Shown: positions 1 through 8,134, numbered from the stretch's first letter. The stretch: DNA of 30,441 nt from an uncultured Pelagibacteraceae bacterium (GCA_902572155.1 CACGET010000005.1:1-30441); one strand, 5' to 3'. A program made the numbers and translations. Notes: generated by a model from the letters alone, not told the origin.

Positions 1-107
1 TCAATAATCTTATTTTTTGCTTTTTTTTCAAAATTAATTATTGTTTGGTAGATTTTATAAGACCCAAAAAATAATAATAAGATTAAAAACAATTTAATCT
101 TACTCAC
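1..107 (-). CDS. Start of a small membrane-anchored protein (partial, runs off the left edge)
   Basis: A reading frame with a GTG start at 107-105 stays open to the window edge (35 codons seen). It begins VSKIKLFLILLLLFFGSYK, a short basic start followed by a hydrophobic stretch of about 12 residues, then a lysine-rich tail. That pattern suits a single N-terminal membrane segment or an uncleaved signal anchor. The start lies 6 bases past the restored mtkB stop, so it could be the fourth gene of the mcl-mtkA-mtkB transcript. There is no Shine-Dalgarno sequence and no recognisable family. In such AT-rich DNA a 107-base open frame can occur by chance; the spacing and hydrophobic profile are the only support. 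Confidence 0.4.
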   Translation of the reverse strand, partial: MSKIKLFLILLLFFGSYKIYQTIINFEKKAKNKII

Positions 108-113
108 GTTTTT

Positions 114-1005
114 TTAAAGTTTTTTGTCTAAAACAGATTTAACAGTGTCGCCCATTACAGATGGATTTTTTGAGATTTCTATTCCACATTCTTTGAGTAT
201 TTCTACTTTTTTCAATTGCACTCTCCCCATAAGCTGAAACTATGGCGCCTGCGTGACCCATTACTCTGCCTTTTGGTGCTGTTAAACCAGCTATATATGC
301 GATCACAGGTTTTTTCATATTCTCTCTAGCAAATTCTCCTGCTGCGACCTCTTGGGGTCCACCTATTTCACCAATCATTAATACTGCATCTGTTTCCGGG
401 TCTTCTTCAAATTTTTCTATTACATCTCTAAAAGAGCTTCCATTTATTGGATCTCCTCCAATCCCTACACTTGTAGAAACTCCTATGTTTAAATTTTTTA
501 ATTGTTGCGCAGCTTCATACCCTAATGTTCCTGATCTACTAATAATACCTATTCTTCCCTCTTTATAAATGTGACCTGGCATAATACCTAGCATTGATTG
601 ACCTGGACTAATTATTCCTGCACAATTAGGTCCTACCAAGGTCATTTTATCACTTCGTGTATATCTTCTCATATATCTCTTAATTCTAATCATGTCATGG
701 GAAGGTATTCCATCAACTATTGCAACACATGTTTTAATTCCTGCATCCGCAGCTTCCATTGCTGAATCAGCTGCAAAAGCTGGTGGAACAAATAAAATTG
801 ATGCTGTAGCACCTGTGTGTTTTACTGCGTCCTTGACGGTATTAAATACTGGTAAGTTAAGGTGTTTTGAACCTCCTTTGCCAGGAGTAACTCCGCCTAC
901 AACATTTGATCCATATTTTATCATTTCCTCTGCATGAAAAGATCCCATTTTACCAGTAAAACCTTGAATAATAATTTTTGAATTTTTATCAATTAGTACA
1001 GTCAT
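114..1005 (-). CDS. mtkB: Malate-CoA ligase (malate thiokinase) alpha subunit, frame interrupted near the C-terminus
   Basis: ADP-forming acyl-CoA synthetase alpha subunit, SucD superfamily. It carries the CoA-binding Rossmann region at the N-terminus (IIIQGFTGKMGSFHAEEM), the GPNCAGIISPG segment and the phosphohistidine loop GHAGAIVS with His251. I call it MtkB rather than SucD because the central HDMIRIKRYMRRY and LVGPNCAGIISPGQSMLGI segments match remembered methylotroph malate thiokinases better, and because mtkA and mcl lie directly upstream. As read, the frame ends at 139 with an unrelated basic tail (288 residues). Removing one base from the six-T run at 207-212 restores a family-like end, EKVEILKECGIEISKNPSVM, continuing to a stop at 114 (296 residues). 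So there is one extra A in the coding strand: either a sequencing or assembly error or a real frameshift. The catalytic His precedes the break. ATG start, 4 bases after mtkA. Confidence 0.8.
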
Positions 1006-1009
1006 AAAT

Positions 1010-2173
1010 TTATTTTTTTAAGGCATATACAGCTTTATTAGCTGCATCTTCTAATGTATTGGCTTCAATATAATTTATTTTACTATCTTTTAAAATTTGG
1101 TTTCCTTTTTCTACATTTGTACCAGCAAGTCTTATTACAAGAGGAACTTTAATTTCAATTTTTTCTAAAGCTTGCACTATCCCCTCTGCTACCCAGTCGC
1201 ATCTATTTATACCTGCAAAAATATTAACTAAAATAACTTCAACTTTTTCATCCATCGTGATTAGCTTAAATGCTTTTACGATCTTATCAGGAGTTGCTCC
1301 ACCACCTACATCTAGAAAATTCGCTGGACTTCCTCCAGCTAATTTTATCATATCCATTGATGCCATGGCTAATCCTGCTCCATTAATTATATTACCTATG
1401 TTTCCATCTAAGCTTACATAATTTAATCCTCTATCTGATGCAAAGACTTCTTTTTCATCTTCTTGTGTTTTATCTCTTAATTCAGATACTTGAGTTCGTC
1501 TAAACATTGCGTTGTTATCAAAACTCATTTTGCAATCTAAAGCTAATATTTGTTTTTGTTTAGAAATTACCAGTGGATTTACTTCAACCATAGTAGCATC
1601 TAGTTCACTAAATGCCTTGTAGCAACCTATGATAGTTTCAGAGGCCCTTCTAATTAAGTCAGGCTCAATGCCTAACCCAAAGGCTAACTCCCTAGCCTGA
1701 AAACTTTGCATTCCAACTGCTACTTCAATCTTAGATCTTATAATAGTTTCTGGTTTTTCTTTTGAAATTTCTTCAACACTCATACCTCCTTCAGTAGATG
1801 CAACAACCATTATACTTTCAGAACTTCTATCAAAAACCAGACCAAGGTATAATTCTCTTTCTATTTCTGTTGCCTCTTCTATATAAATCCTATTAGCAAC
1901 TTTTCCTTCTGGACCAGTTTGGTTAGTCACAAGTTTTTTTCCTATTAATTTGTCTGTTGCTTGAGCTACAGCTAATGGAGTATCACATACAATAATCCCA
2001 CCTGCTTTGCCTCTTGCGCCTGAATGAATTTGAGCCTTTACAACCCACTTTGATCCACCAATTTCACGAGCCTTATTTTCTGCATTCTCTGGGCTATATA
2101 CAATCCCGCCTCTAGGAATTGTAACCCCAAAACTTGATAATATTTTTTTTGCTTGGTATTCGTGAATATCCAT
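1010..2173 (-). CDS. mtkA: Malate-CoA ligase (malate thiokinase) beta subunit
   Basis: ATP-grasp subunit of an ADP-forming acyl-CoA synthetase, 387 residues. The N-terminal ATP-grasp domain starts MDIHEYQAKKILSSFGV and has the nucleotide/metal region VEVNPLVI; the C-terminal ligase domain has NGAGLAMASMDMIKLAGG and FLDVGGGATPDKI. Features that point to malate thiokinase rather than succinyl-CoA synthetase are NIFAGINRCDWVAEGI, where SucC usually reads NIFGGIVRCDLIA, and DCKMSFDNNAMFRR. The expected reaction is malate + ATP + CoA giving malyl-CoA + ADP + Pi, in the cytosol with MtkB. It sits 3 bases after mcl and 4 before mtkB, so a single transcript is likely. SucC remains the main alternative; the mcl neighbour favours malate as substrate. 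Confidence 0.85.
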   Translation of the reverse strand: MDIHEYQAKKILSSFGVTIPRGGIVYSPENAENKAREIGGSKWVVKAQIHSGARGKAGGIIVCDTPLAVAQATDKLIGKKLVTNQTGPEGKVANRIYIEEATEIERELYLGLVFDRSSESIMVVASTEGGMSVEEISKEKPETIIRSKIEVAVGMQSFQARELAFGLGIEPDLIRRASETIIGCYKAFSELDATMVEVNPLVISKQKQILALDCKMSFDNNAMFRRTQVSELRDKTQEDEKEVFASDRGLNYVSLDGNIGNIINGAGLAMASMDMIKLAGGSPANFLDVGGGATPDKIVKAFKLITMDEKVEVILVNIFAGINRCDWVAEGIVQALEKIEIKVPLVIRLAGTNVEKGNQILKDSKINYIEANTLEDAANKAVYALKK

Positions 2174-2176
2174 ATT

Positions 2177-3115
2177 TTATTTATTATGTATTAATTTATC
2201 AATATTGACAATATTTTCAGCCATTCTAGCTGAAGCTGCATCTATCATTCGTCCATCAAGTTGTGCAGCACCCTTTCCTTCTTTTGCAGCTTTGTCTAAC
2301 TCTTCTAAAATTCTTTTCGCTTTATTCACTTCTGCCTCTGGTGGAGAAAAAACTTTATTTGCAAGTTTAATTTGTGATGGATGTATTGCCCATTTTCCCT
2401 CAATACCAATTGCGGCACCTCTTTTGGCAGCTGCAACGTATGAATCAGGATCATTAAAATCTCCAAACGGTCCATCTATTGCTCTTAATCCATATGCCCT
2501 ACAAGTCATTACTAATTCTGACAAACCATGATGCCATTGATCGCCTGGGTAATCAGGATTTAAACCACCAATGACAACTGTTCTAGCTCTTAAGCTTGCT
2601 GCATAATCGGCAACACCAAAGTGTAAAGCCTCTAGTCTTTCACTTGATTTTGCAATTTCTCTAATATTAGACATGCCTAATGCGGTTTCAATTAAACACT
2701 CTATTCCAATTTTATTTTTTATTTTTTTATTTATCTCTATTTGAGAGAGTAAACAGTCAACCATATAAACATCACTTTCAGTTCCAGCTTTTGGAACTAA
2801 AATAGTGTCGACATTTTCTCCAGCTTGTTCTACCACTTCTACTAGGTCACTATACATGTAATGTGTATCCAAACTATTAATTCTCACAGAAATTGTTTTG
2901 CCTTTTTCTCTCCAATTCATTTCATTTAGAGCTTTGATGACATTAGCTCTTGCAGTAATTTTATCATTAGGGGAAACAGCGTCTTCTAAGTCTAGAAATA
3001 TATAATCTGATTCTGAATTTAATGCTTTTTCAAACATCTTTGGGGAGGATCCTGGCACTGCTAATTCACTTCTTTGTAATCTTGATCTGGCAGGTTTATA
3101 GAATTTATGGCTCAT
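2177..3115 (-). CDS. mcl: Malyl-CoA lyase (CitE/HpcH family)
   Basis: A 312-residue TIM-barrel lyase of the HpcH/HpaI/CitE family, beginning with the RLQRSELAVPGSSP segment typical of L-malyl-CoA / beta-methylmalyl-CoA lyases. Expected active-site residues are visible: an Arg in SVRIN (R79), Glu in LIETALGM (E143, Mg2+ ligand) and Asp in FGVADYAAS (D170, Mg2+ ligand). The conserved block IDGPFGDFNDPDSY and GKWAIHPSQI follows near residues 215-250. It should cleave (S)-malyl-CoA to glyoxylate and acetyl-CoA, reversibly. Together with mtkA/mtkB directly downstream it would turn malate into glyoxylate plus acetyl-CoA. Beta-methylmalyl-CoA or citramalyl-CoA cannot be excluded as substrates. First gene of its transcript; no Shine-Dalgarno sequence is visible before the ATG. 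Confidence 0.9.
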   Translation of the reverse strand: MSHKFYKPARSRLQRSELAVPGSSPKMFEKALNSESDYIFLDLEDAVSPNDKITARANVIKALNEMNWREKGKTISVRINSLDTHYMYSDLVEVVEQAGENVDTILVPKAGTESDVYMVDCLLSQIEINKKIKNKIGIECLIETALGMSNIREIAKSSERLEALHFGVADYAASLRARTVVIGGLNPDYPGDQWHHGLSELVMTCRAYGLRAIDGPFGDFNDPDSYVAAAKRGAAIGIEGKWAIHPSQIKLANKVFSPPEAEVNKAKRILEELDKAAKEGKGAAQLDGRMIDAASARMAENIVNIDKLIHNK

Positions 3116-3144
3116 ACGTAGAATGTATATATTAATTTCTAAGA

Positions 3145-3170
3145 TAAAATACTTATTGTTTTTATAAGTA
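3145..3170 (-). terminator. Weak hairpin between hisE and mcl, possible his-operon terminator
   Basis: TACTTAT (3150-3156) and ATAAGTA (3164-3170) form a perfect 7-bp stem with a 7-base loop. Read on the minus strand, downstream of hisE, the stem is followed by a short TTTTAT tract. The stem is AT-rich and would be weak, so this may be only a pause or an operator-like repeat. It lies in the 67-base gap between two minus-strand genes, which also has to hold any mcl promoter. Confidence 0.35.
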
Positions 3171-3182
3171 CTATATGTAAGT

Positions 3183-3455
3183 TTATTTTTTTCTTGAAGC
3201 TAATTCTTTCATTATTTCCTCAATTCTAATATTATTAGCCTCAAAATACATCATTAAATGATATAAAACATCTGCAGATTCATGAATCTTATTATTGTTT
3301 TCTTTTATTGCTTCTATAAGTTCATTTATTTCCTCTAGGACCTTTGCTTTGGCCAAAGATTTGTCATTCAAAAGTTGATTGGTATAGGACCCCTCTACAG
3401 GATTATTTTTTCTTTGTCTTGCTAGCAAAATTAATTCTTCTAAATTTTTTAGCAT
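3183..3455 (-). CDS. hisE: Phosphoribosyl-ATP pyrophosphatase
   Basis: A 90-residue all-helical MazG-like nucleotide pyrophosphohydrolase, second step of histidine synthesis (PR-ATP to PR-AMP). The metal-binding acidic motifs EEINELIEAI and ESADVLYHLMMYF are present. A longer frame opens at 3524, but its first 23 residues would lie inside hisF and do not resemble HisE. The ATG at 3455 gives the normal length and starts 1 base after the hisF stop, so I chose it. It is monofunctional: no HisI domain is fused, and hisI is not in the window. Last gene of the histidine block. Confidence 0.93.
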   Translation of the reverse strand: MLKNLEELILLARQRKNNPVEGSYTNQLLNDKSLAKAKVLEEINELIEAIKENNNKIHESADVLYHLMMYFEANNIRIEEIMKELASRKK

Positions 3456-3456
3456 T

Positions 3457-4209
3457 TTAAATTCTAACAGGAATATCTTTTGAAGCCAAATATTGCTTTG
3501 CTTCATTAACTGAAAAAGTACCATAATGGAAGATGGATGCAGCTAAAACAGCACTTGCTCCTGATTTTATACCATCTACTAAATGATCTAAAGTTCCAAC
3601 TCCACCAGATGCAATGACTGGAATATTTACTGAAGATGATATTTTTTCCATAAGATCAATATCATATCCAGATTGAGTTCCATCTTTATCCATTGAAGTT
3701 ACCAAAAGTTCACCAGCACCACATTTCTCCATTTGTGATGCAAATTCTAATGCGTTAATACCTGTTGGATTTCTTCCTCCATGAGTAAAGATCTCCCATC
3801 CTGTTTCATTCCTTTTAGCATCAATTGCAACAACAATGCATTGTGAGCCAAACTTTCTAGAACTATCTTCAACAACTTTCACGTTTTGCACTGCTGCAGT
3901 ATTTATCGAAACTTTATCAGCCCCACAATTAAGTAATTTATTAATATCCTCTGCACTTCTAACGCCCCCTCCTACTGTTAATGGTACAAAACATTTTTTA
4001 GAAGTATTTTTCACAACTTCAAAAATTGTATCTCTATTCTCATTTGAAGCTGTAATATCTAAAAAACAAATTTCATCAGCACCACCATCGCTATAAATTT
4101 TTGCTTGTTCTACAGGATCGCCCGCATCTTTAAGATCTACAAAATTTATCCCTTTTACTACACGTCCATTTTTAACATCTAGACAAGGTATTACTCTGTT
4201 TTTAAGCAT
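3457..4209 (-). CDS. hisF: Imidazole glycerol phosphate synthase, cyclase subunit
   Basis: A (beta-alpha)8 barrel of 250 residues, the usual size. Catalytic acids Asp11 (in PCLDV) and Asp130 (in AIDAKR) are visible, with phosphate-binding glycine loops LTVGGGVRS (residues 78-85) and IASGGVG. It joins the ammonia delivered by HisH to PRFAR, giving IGP and AICAR. The start overlaps the hisA end by 8 bases, which implies translational coupling. HisH is encoded two genes upstream in the same block, so the heterodimer is co-expressed. Confidence 0.97.
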   Translation of the reverse strand: MLKNRVIPCLDVKNGRVVKGINFVDLKDAGDPVEQAKIYSDGGADEICFLDITASNENRDTIFEVVKNTSKKCFVPLTVGGGVRSAEDINKLLNCGADKVSINTAAVQNVKVVEDSSRKFGSQCIVVAIDAKRNETGWEIFTHGGRNPTGINALEFASQMEKCGAGELLVTSMDKDGTQSGYDIDLMEKISSSVNIPVIASGGVGTLDHLVDGIKSGASAVLAASIFHYGTFSVNEAKQYLASKDIPVRI

Positions 4210-4927
4210 CTAATTCCTTAACTAATTCGTCTAATTTAATATCACCATCATATATTGCTTTTCCAACTATAATACCTTCAATATTCTTATTACCTAAATC
4301 TCTAGCTTTTTTAATATCATCAATGGATGAAACACCGCCAGATATTATAACTGGACAATTAGAGGTATTTGAAACCTTTGAGGTTTCTTCAAAATTCGGA
4401 CTTTGTTTCATTCCATCTCTATCTATATCGGTATAGATTAATCTACTTGCACCATAATCATTTACTTCTTTCAAATAATCTAGAGTTAATTGATTAGAAT
4501 TCTCTTTCCAGCCTGAGACAGATAAATATCCGTTCTTAGCGTCTAATCCTAAGGCAATTTTATCTGGAAATTTTTTACATGCTTCTTTTAGAAAGTTCTT
4601 ATCTTTTATTGCAGCACTTCCTAAAATTACTTTTTCAACACCAGCATCCGTATATTTCTTAATGCTTTCAAAGTTTCTTATTCCACCGCCAATTTCAATT
4701 TTAAGATCAAATTTAGTTAATATTTCTCTAATAATATCAAGATTAACCGTTTTGCCAGTCAAAGCTCCATCTAGGTCAACTATATGTAAATTTTTAAAAC
4801 CATAATCTTTATATTTTCTAGCTTGTTCAACTGGAGACATTTCGTATTCTGTTTTGTTGTCAAAATTCCCTTTCACTAATCTCACACACTTTTTATCTTT
4901 AATATCTATTGCTGGAAATATTTTCAT
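4202..4927 (-). CDS. hisA: ProFAR isomerase (HisA)
   Basis: 1-(5-phosphoribosyl)-5-[(phosphoribosylamino)methylideneamino] imidazole-4-carboxamide isomerase, 241 residues, a half-barrel duplication related to HisF. Catalytic Asp8 (PAIDI) and Asp129 (LGLDAKNG) are present, with phosphate loops IEIGGGIRN and ISGGVSS. It performs the Amadori rearrangement preceding HisHF. It overlaps hisF by 8 bases and lies 6 bases from hisH. Confidence 0.97.
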   Translation of the reverse strand: MKIFPAIDIKDKKCVRLVKGNFDNKTEYEMSPVEQARKYKDYGFKNLHIVDLDGALTGKTVNLDIIREILTKFDLKIEIGGGIRNFESIKKYTDAGVEKVILGSAAIKDKNFLKEACKKFPDKIALGLDAKNGYLSVSGWKENSNQLTLDYLKEVNDYGASRLIYTDIDRDGMKQSPNFEETSKVSNTSNCPVIISGGVSSIDDIKKARDLGNKNIEGIIVGKAIYDGDIKLDELVKELDA

Positions 4928-4933
4928 TTATTT

Positions 4934-5560
4934 TTATAAATTTATGAAGTTATCAATTATTTTGAGTCCAGTTTTATCACTTTTCTCAGGGTGAAATTGT
5001 GTTCCAAATATATTTTCTTTCTCAACAGAACAAACAATATTTGATGAATAATCTGTTGTTGCAGAGATTACGTTTTTGTCCTCAGGAATAAATTCATAAC
5101 TATGAACAAAATACATATGTGAATTATTTTCTATCTCTTTAAAAATTTTACTATTCTTGATTATGTTTATTTGATTCCAGCCAATATGAGGCAACTTATA
5201 TTTTCCATTTTGATTATTGATTTTAGAAACTTTTCCTGATATCCAACCAAGACCTTTTGTTTCAATTTCTTCATAACCAATATCTGCAAACATTTGTAAA
5301 CCAACGCAAATACCAAGAAGAGGTTTTTTATTATCCATTACAAATTCGTGTAAGCAATCTACTAAACCGCTGATATTATTAAGTGCATCGACACAACTTT
5401 TAAATGAACCTTGCCCTGGCAAAACTACTTTATCACAAGACTTTATTTTGTTTAAATCAGAAGTTACTTCAATATTTACCTTATCTTTTGCAACTTCCTT
5501 AAAGGAATTTATTACAGAACTTATATTGCCCGAATTATAATCAACAATTGTGACATTCAT
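4934..5560 (-). CDS. hisH: Imidazole glycerol phosphate synthase, glutaminase subunit
   Basis: Class I glutamine amidotransferase of 208 residues. The nucleophile Cys85 is in LLGICVGLQMF, and the His190/Glu192 pair is in FGTQFHPEKS. The PGQGSF oxyanion-strand motif near residue 49 is normal for HisH. It hydrolyses glutamine and channels ammonia through HisF. It follows hisB by 5 bases and precedes hisA by 6. Confidence 0.97.
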   Translation of the reverse strand: MNVTIVDYNSGNISSVINSFKEVAKDKVNIEVTSDLNKIKSCDKVVLPGQGSFKSCVDALNNISGLVDCLHEFVMDNKKPLLGICVGLQMFADIGYEEIETKGLGWISGKVSKINNQNGKYKLPHIGWNQINIIKNSKIFKEIENNSHMYFVHSYEFIPEDKNVISATTDYSSNIVCSVEKENIFGTQFHPEKSDKTGLKIIDNFINL

Positions 5561-5565
5561 TAAAC

Positions 5566-6156
5566 TTATAATGAGCCTTTGGTTGATGGAATGCTTTTTC
5601 TATTTCTAGGGTCCATCTCTAAGGCATCTCTTAAAGATCTTGCTAAACCTTTATAGCAAGACTCAATAATGTGGTGACTATTGTCACCATAAATATTTTC
5701 AACATGAAGAGTTATGCCTGAAGACTGAGAAAAAGCTTGAAACCATTCTTTAAATAATTCTGTATCCATCTCACCAAGTTTCTCAACTTTTAATTTTACT
5801 TTCCAAATCAAATAAGGTCTGTTTGAAACATCGATAGCAACTCTTGTTAATGTTTCATCCATTGGGATAACTCTATGAGCATAACGTTTGATACCAACAA
5901 ATTTTTTTGCAGCTTTTTTTAATGCCTCGCCAATTGCGATACCTGTATCTTCGGTTGTGTGGTGAAGATCAATATGTGTGTCCCCTTTTGCTTTTACTTT
6001 TAAATCAATAAGTGAATGTTTTGATAATTGTTCAAGCATATGATCTAAAAAGCCTATACCAGTATCAATTTGGTAACTACCTTTTCCATCAATATTTACT
6101 TCTACATTGATACTAGTTTCTTTTGTTTTTCGAGATACTTTTCCTTTTCTAGCCAT
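5566..6156 (-). CDS. hisB: Imidazoleglycerol-phosphate dehydratase (monofunctional)
   Basis: IGPD of 196 residues with the duplicated metal-binding motifs: GIGFLDHMLEQLSKHS and DLHHTTEDTGIAIG in the first half, and NSHHIIESCYKGLARSLRDA in the second. There is no histidinol-phosphatase domain, as expected outside the gamma-proteobacteria. First gene of the block hisB-H-A-F-E and divergent from hslV. The ATG has no Shine-Dalgarno sequence; a promoter-like pair just upstream would leave a leader of only a few bases. Confidence 0.97.
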   Translation of the reverse strand: MARKGKVSRKTKETSINVEVNIDGKGSYQIDTGIGFLDHMLEQLSKHSLIDLKVKAKGDTHIDLHHTTEDTGIAIGEALKKAAKKFVGIKRYAHRVIPMDETLTRVAIDVSNRPYLIWKVKLKVEKLGEMDTELFKEWFQAFSQSSGITLHVENIYGDNSHHIIESCYKGLARSLRDALEMDPRNRKSIPSTKGSL

Positions 6157-6167
6157 ATATTTTTAAT

Positions 6168-6196
6168 GGTATACATACATAATCTAACTATATCAA
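6168..6196 (-). promoter_or_regulatory. Candidate sigma70-type promoter for the his operon
   Basis: Read on the minus strand, TTGATA (complement of 6191-6196) and TATACC (complement of 6168-6173) are separated by 17 bases. The -10 box ends 11 bases before the hisB ATG, so the predicted transcript start leaves a leader of roughly 4-5 bases. Box matches are moderate and the region is AT-rich, so chance occurrence is possible. Confidence 0.4.
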
Positions 6197-6210
6197 TATT
6201 TGTATGAACA

Positions 6211-6238
6211 CTTGAAGTATCAAAATTAGTTACCATTT
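6211..6238 (+). promoter_or_regulatory. Candidate heat-shock (sigma32-type) promoter of hslVU
   Basis: CTTGAAG at 6211-6217 matches the sigma32 -35 element. After 13 bases, TACCATTT at 6231-6238 keeps the core of the sigma32 -10 element (CCCCATnT). This fits a gene pair that is heat-shock controlled in E. coli. The predicted transcript start falls at about 6245, right at the hslV ATG (6246), implying a leaderless or near-leaderless mRNA. No rpoH gene is in the window to confirm the regulator. Confidence 0.5.
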
Positions 6239-6245
6239 ATTAAAT

Positions 6246-6761
6246 ATGACAACAATTGTACTGGTTAGAAAAAACAATGAGGTAGTAGTTGCTGGAGATG
6301 GGCAGGTAAGTATGGGAAATACTGTAGTCAAAAGTACTGCATCAAAGGTCAGGAAAATTGAAAAAAGAGATGTTGTTGCTGGTTTTGCAGGATCGACAGC
6401 TGATGCTTTAACTTTATTTGAAAGGTTAGAAGGAAAACTTGAAAAGCATGCAGGTAATTTATCTAGAGCAGCCGTTGAGCTAGCTAAAGATTGGAGAACA
6501 GACAAATACTTAAGAAGACTAGAGGCATTAATGGCTGTTGGAGATAAAAGTAATAGCTATTTAATATCAGGAACTGGTGACGTACTTGAGCCAGAAGGTG
6601 ATGTTATTGGTATTGGTTCAGGGGGAAATTATGCTTTAGCAGCTGGTAAAGTTCTAATTGAGGGGAAAATGTCAGCTGAAGAAGTGGCAAAAAAAGCAAT
6701 TAAAGTTGCAGCAGAAATATGCGTATTTACAAATGATAATATTAAAGTTGAAAAAATATAA
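6246..6761 (+). CDS. hslV: ATP-dependent protease HslUV, peptidase subunit
   Basis: Proteasome beta-like N-terminal nucleophile peptidase, 171 residues. After Met removal the catalytic Thr is first (MTTIVLVRK), and AGDGQVSMGN and SKVRKI follow as in the family. The conserved GIGSGGNYALAAG segment lies near residue 115. It forms the double hexameric core that HslU feeds with unfolded substrates. The stop overlaps the hslU start (TAATG). It diverges from hisB across 89 bases. No Shine-Dalgarno sequence before the ATG. Confidence 0.97.
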   Translation: MTTIVLVRKNNEVVVAGDGQVSMGNTVVKSTASKVRKIEKRDVVAGFAGSTADALTLFERLEGKLEKHAGNLSRAAVELAKDWRTDKYLRRLEALMAVGDKSNSYLISGTGDVLEPEGDVIGIGSGGNYALAAGKVLIEGKMSAEEVAKKAIKVAAEICVFTNDNIKVEKI

Positions 6762-8134
6762 TGGATAATTCAAACGTAACACCATTGCATCCTAAAGAGA
6801 AAAATAAAAAAGATGAGGAGTCCTTAGTAAGTTCACTGTCACCTAGAGAAATTGTTTCTGAATTAGATAGATTTGTTGTTGGTCAAAATAAAGCCAAGAA
6901 GGCTGTTGCAGTTGCTTTGAGAAATCGCTGGAGAAGACAAGCTTTAAGTGGTGAAATGAAAAATGAAGTTTTGCCTAAAAATATATTAATGATTGGACCT
7001 ACTGGTGTAGGAAAAACAGAAATTTCTAGAAGACTATCAAAACTTGCAGAAGCTCCTTTTGTTAAAGTTGAAGCAACTAGATTTACTGAAGTTGGATATG
7101 TGGGTAGAGACGTTGAACAAATCGTGAGAGATTTGATTGAGATTGCAATTGCGATGGAAAAAGTGAAAAAAAGGAAGGAAGTTCACGCACAAGCTCAAAA
7201 AGCAGCAGAGGAAAAAGTTCTAGATGCTTTAGTTGGAAAAAAAGCAAGTTTGGCAACTAGAGAAAGTTTTAGAAAGCGACTCAGAAATGGAGATTTAGAT
7301 GACAACGAAATAGAAATTGTAGTTAGCGATTCTGGATCAAATAATACTTCATTTGAAATTCCGGGGATGCCAGGAGCAAACGTAGGAATGATAAACATTG
7401 GTGAAATGATTGGTAAATCAATGGGCAATAAAGAAAAAAAGAAGAAAATGACAGTAAAAGAATCTCATGAAATTTTAATAAATGATGAGTCTGACAAATT
7501 AATAGAACAAGACAAGATCATCAAAGCTGCGAAGATTTCAACCGAAAATAATGGAATAGTTTTTTTAGATGAAATAGATAAAATTTCTGCAAGAACTGAC
7601 AGAGTTGGAGGGGATGTTTCTAGAGAAGGTGTTCAAAGAGACTTATTGCCTCTAATTGAGGGCACAACTGTCAATACTAAACATGGTCCTATTAAAACAG
7701 ATCACATTTTATTTATTGCATCAGGAGCATTCCAACTTGCAAAACCATCAGACTTATTGCCCGAACTACAAGGCAGGTTGCCGATTAGAGTTGAACTAGA
7801 AGCATTAACTAGTGATGATTTTAAGAGAATATTAAGAGAGCCTGATTTTAGTTTAATTAAACAATATGTGGCTCTTTTAAAAACCGAGAATGTAGAACTC
7901 GAGTTTTCAAATGATGGAATTGATGCTATTGCAAATATAGCTTCGGAGGTAAATACTACAGTAGAAAATATTGGTGCAAGAAGATTGCATACTATAATTG
8001 AAAAAATATTAGATGAGATTAGCTTTACTGCAACTGATAGAGCAGGTGAAAAAATAATTATAAATAAAGATTATATAGATAAAAATTTAGATAATCTAGT
8101 TAAAGACACAGATCTATCAAAATTTATTTTATAA
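6761..8134 (+). CDS. hslU: ATP-dependent protease HslUV, ATPase subunit
   Basis: AAA+ unfoldase of 457 residues. Walker A is GPTGVGKT at 79-86 and Walker B is VFLDEID at 267-273. The intermediate domain between them has the substrate-gripping GYVGRDVEQIVRDL start, and ENIGARRLHT is the sensor-2 region. The C-terminus DLSKFIL is the conserved tail that inserts into HslV. About 25 residues precede the usual SPREIVSELD start: a charged, lysine-rich extension longer than in most homologues. Because the ATG overlaps the hslV stop, this start is likely. The 3' end overlaps the convergent smr gene by 11 bases. Confidence 0.97.
   Translation: MDNSNVTPLHPKEKNKKDEESLVSSLSPREIVSELDRFVVGQNKAKKAVAVALRNRWRRQALSGEMKNEVLPKNILMIGPTGVGKTEISRRLSKLAEAPFVKVEATRFTEVGYVGRDVEQIVRDLIEIAIAMEKVKKRKEVHAQAQKAAEEKVLDALVGKKASLATRESFRKRLRNGDLDDNEIEIVVSDSGSNNTSFEIPGMPGANVGMINIGEMIGKSMGNKEKKKKMTVKESHEILINDESDKLIEQDKIIKAAKISTENNGIVFLDEIDKISARTDRVGGDVSREGVQRDLLPLIEGTTVNTKHGPIKTDHILFIASGAFQLAKPSDLLPELQGRLPIRVELEALTSDDFKRILREPDFSLIKQYVALLKTENVELEFSNDGIDAIANIASEVNTTVENIGARRLHTIIEKILDEISFTATDRAGEKIIINKDYIDKNLDNLVKDTDLSKFIL

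Noticed and set aside
692..937. Open frame opposite mtkB, and similar frames opposite mcl, hisF, hslU, maf, holA, lptE, dnaQ/secB and the porin gene
   Set aside because: All are shadows within well-supported genes, with no family features and no promoter or start signal of their own.
3116..3182. Possible glycine riboswitch upstream of mcl, considered because SAR11 uses such switches in glyoxylate metabolism
   Set aside because: The gap is only 67 bases and shows just one AT-rich 7-bp hairpin, too short and simple for the aptamer.
3456..3524. Longer hisE start at 3524
   Set aside because: The extra 23 residues lie inside hisF, do not resemble HisE, and the ATG at 3455 gives normal length and spacing.
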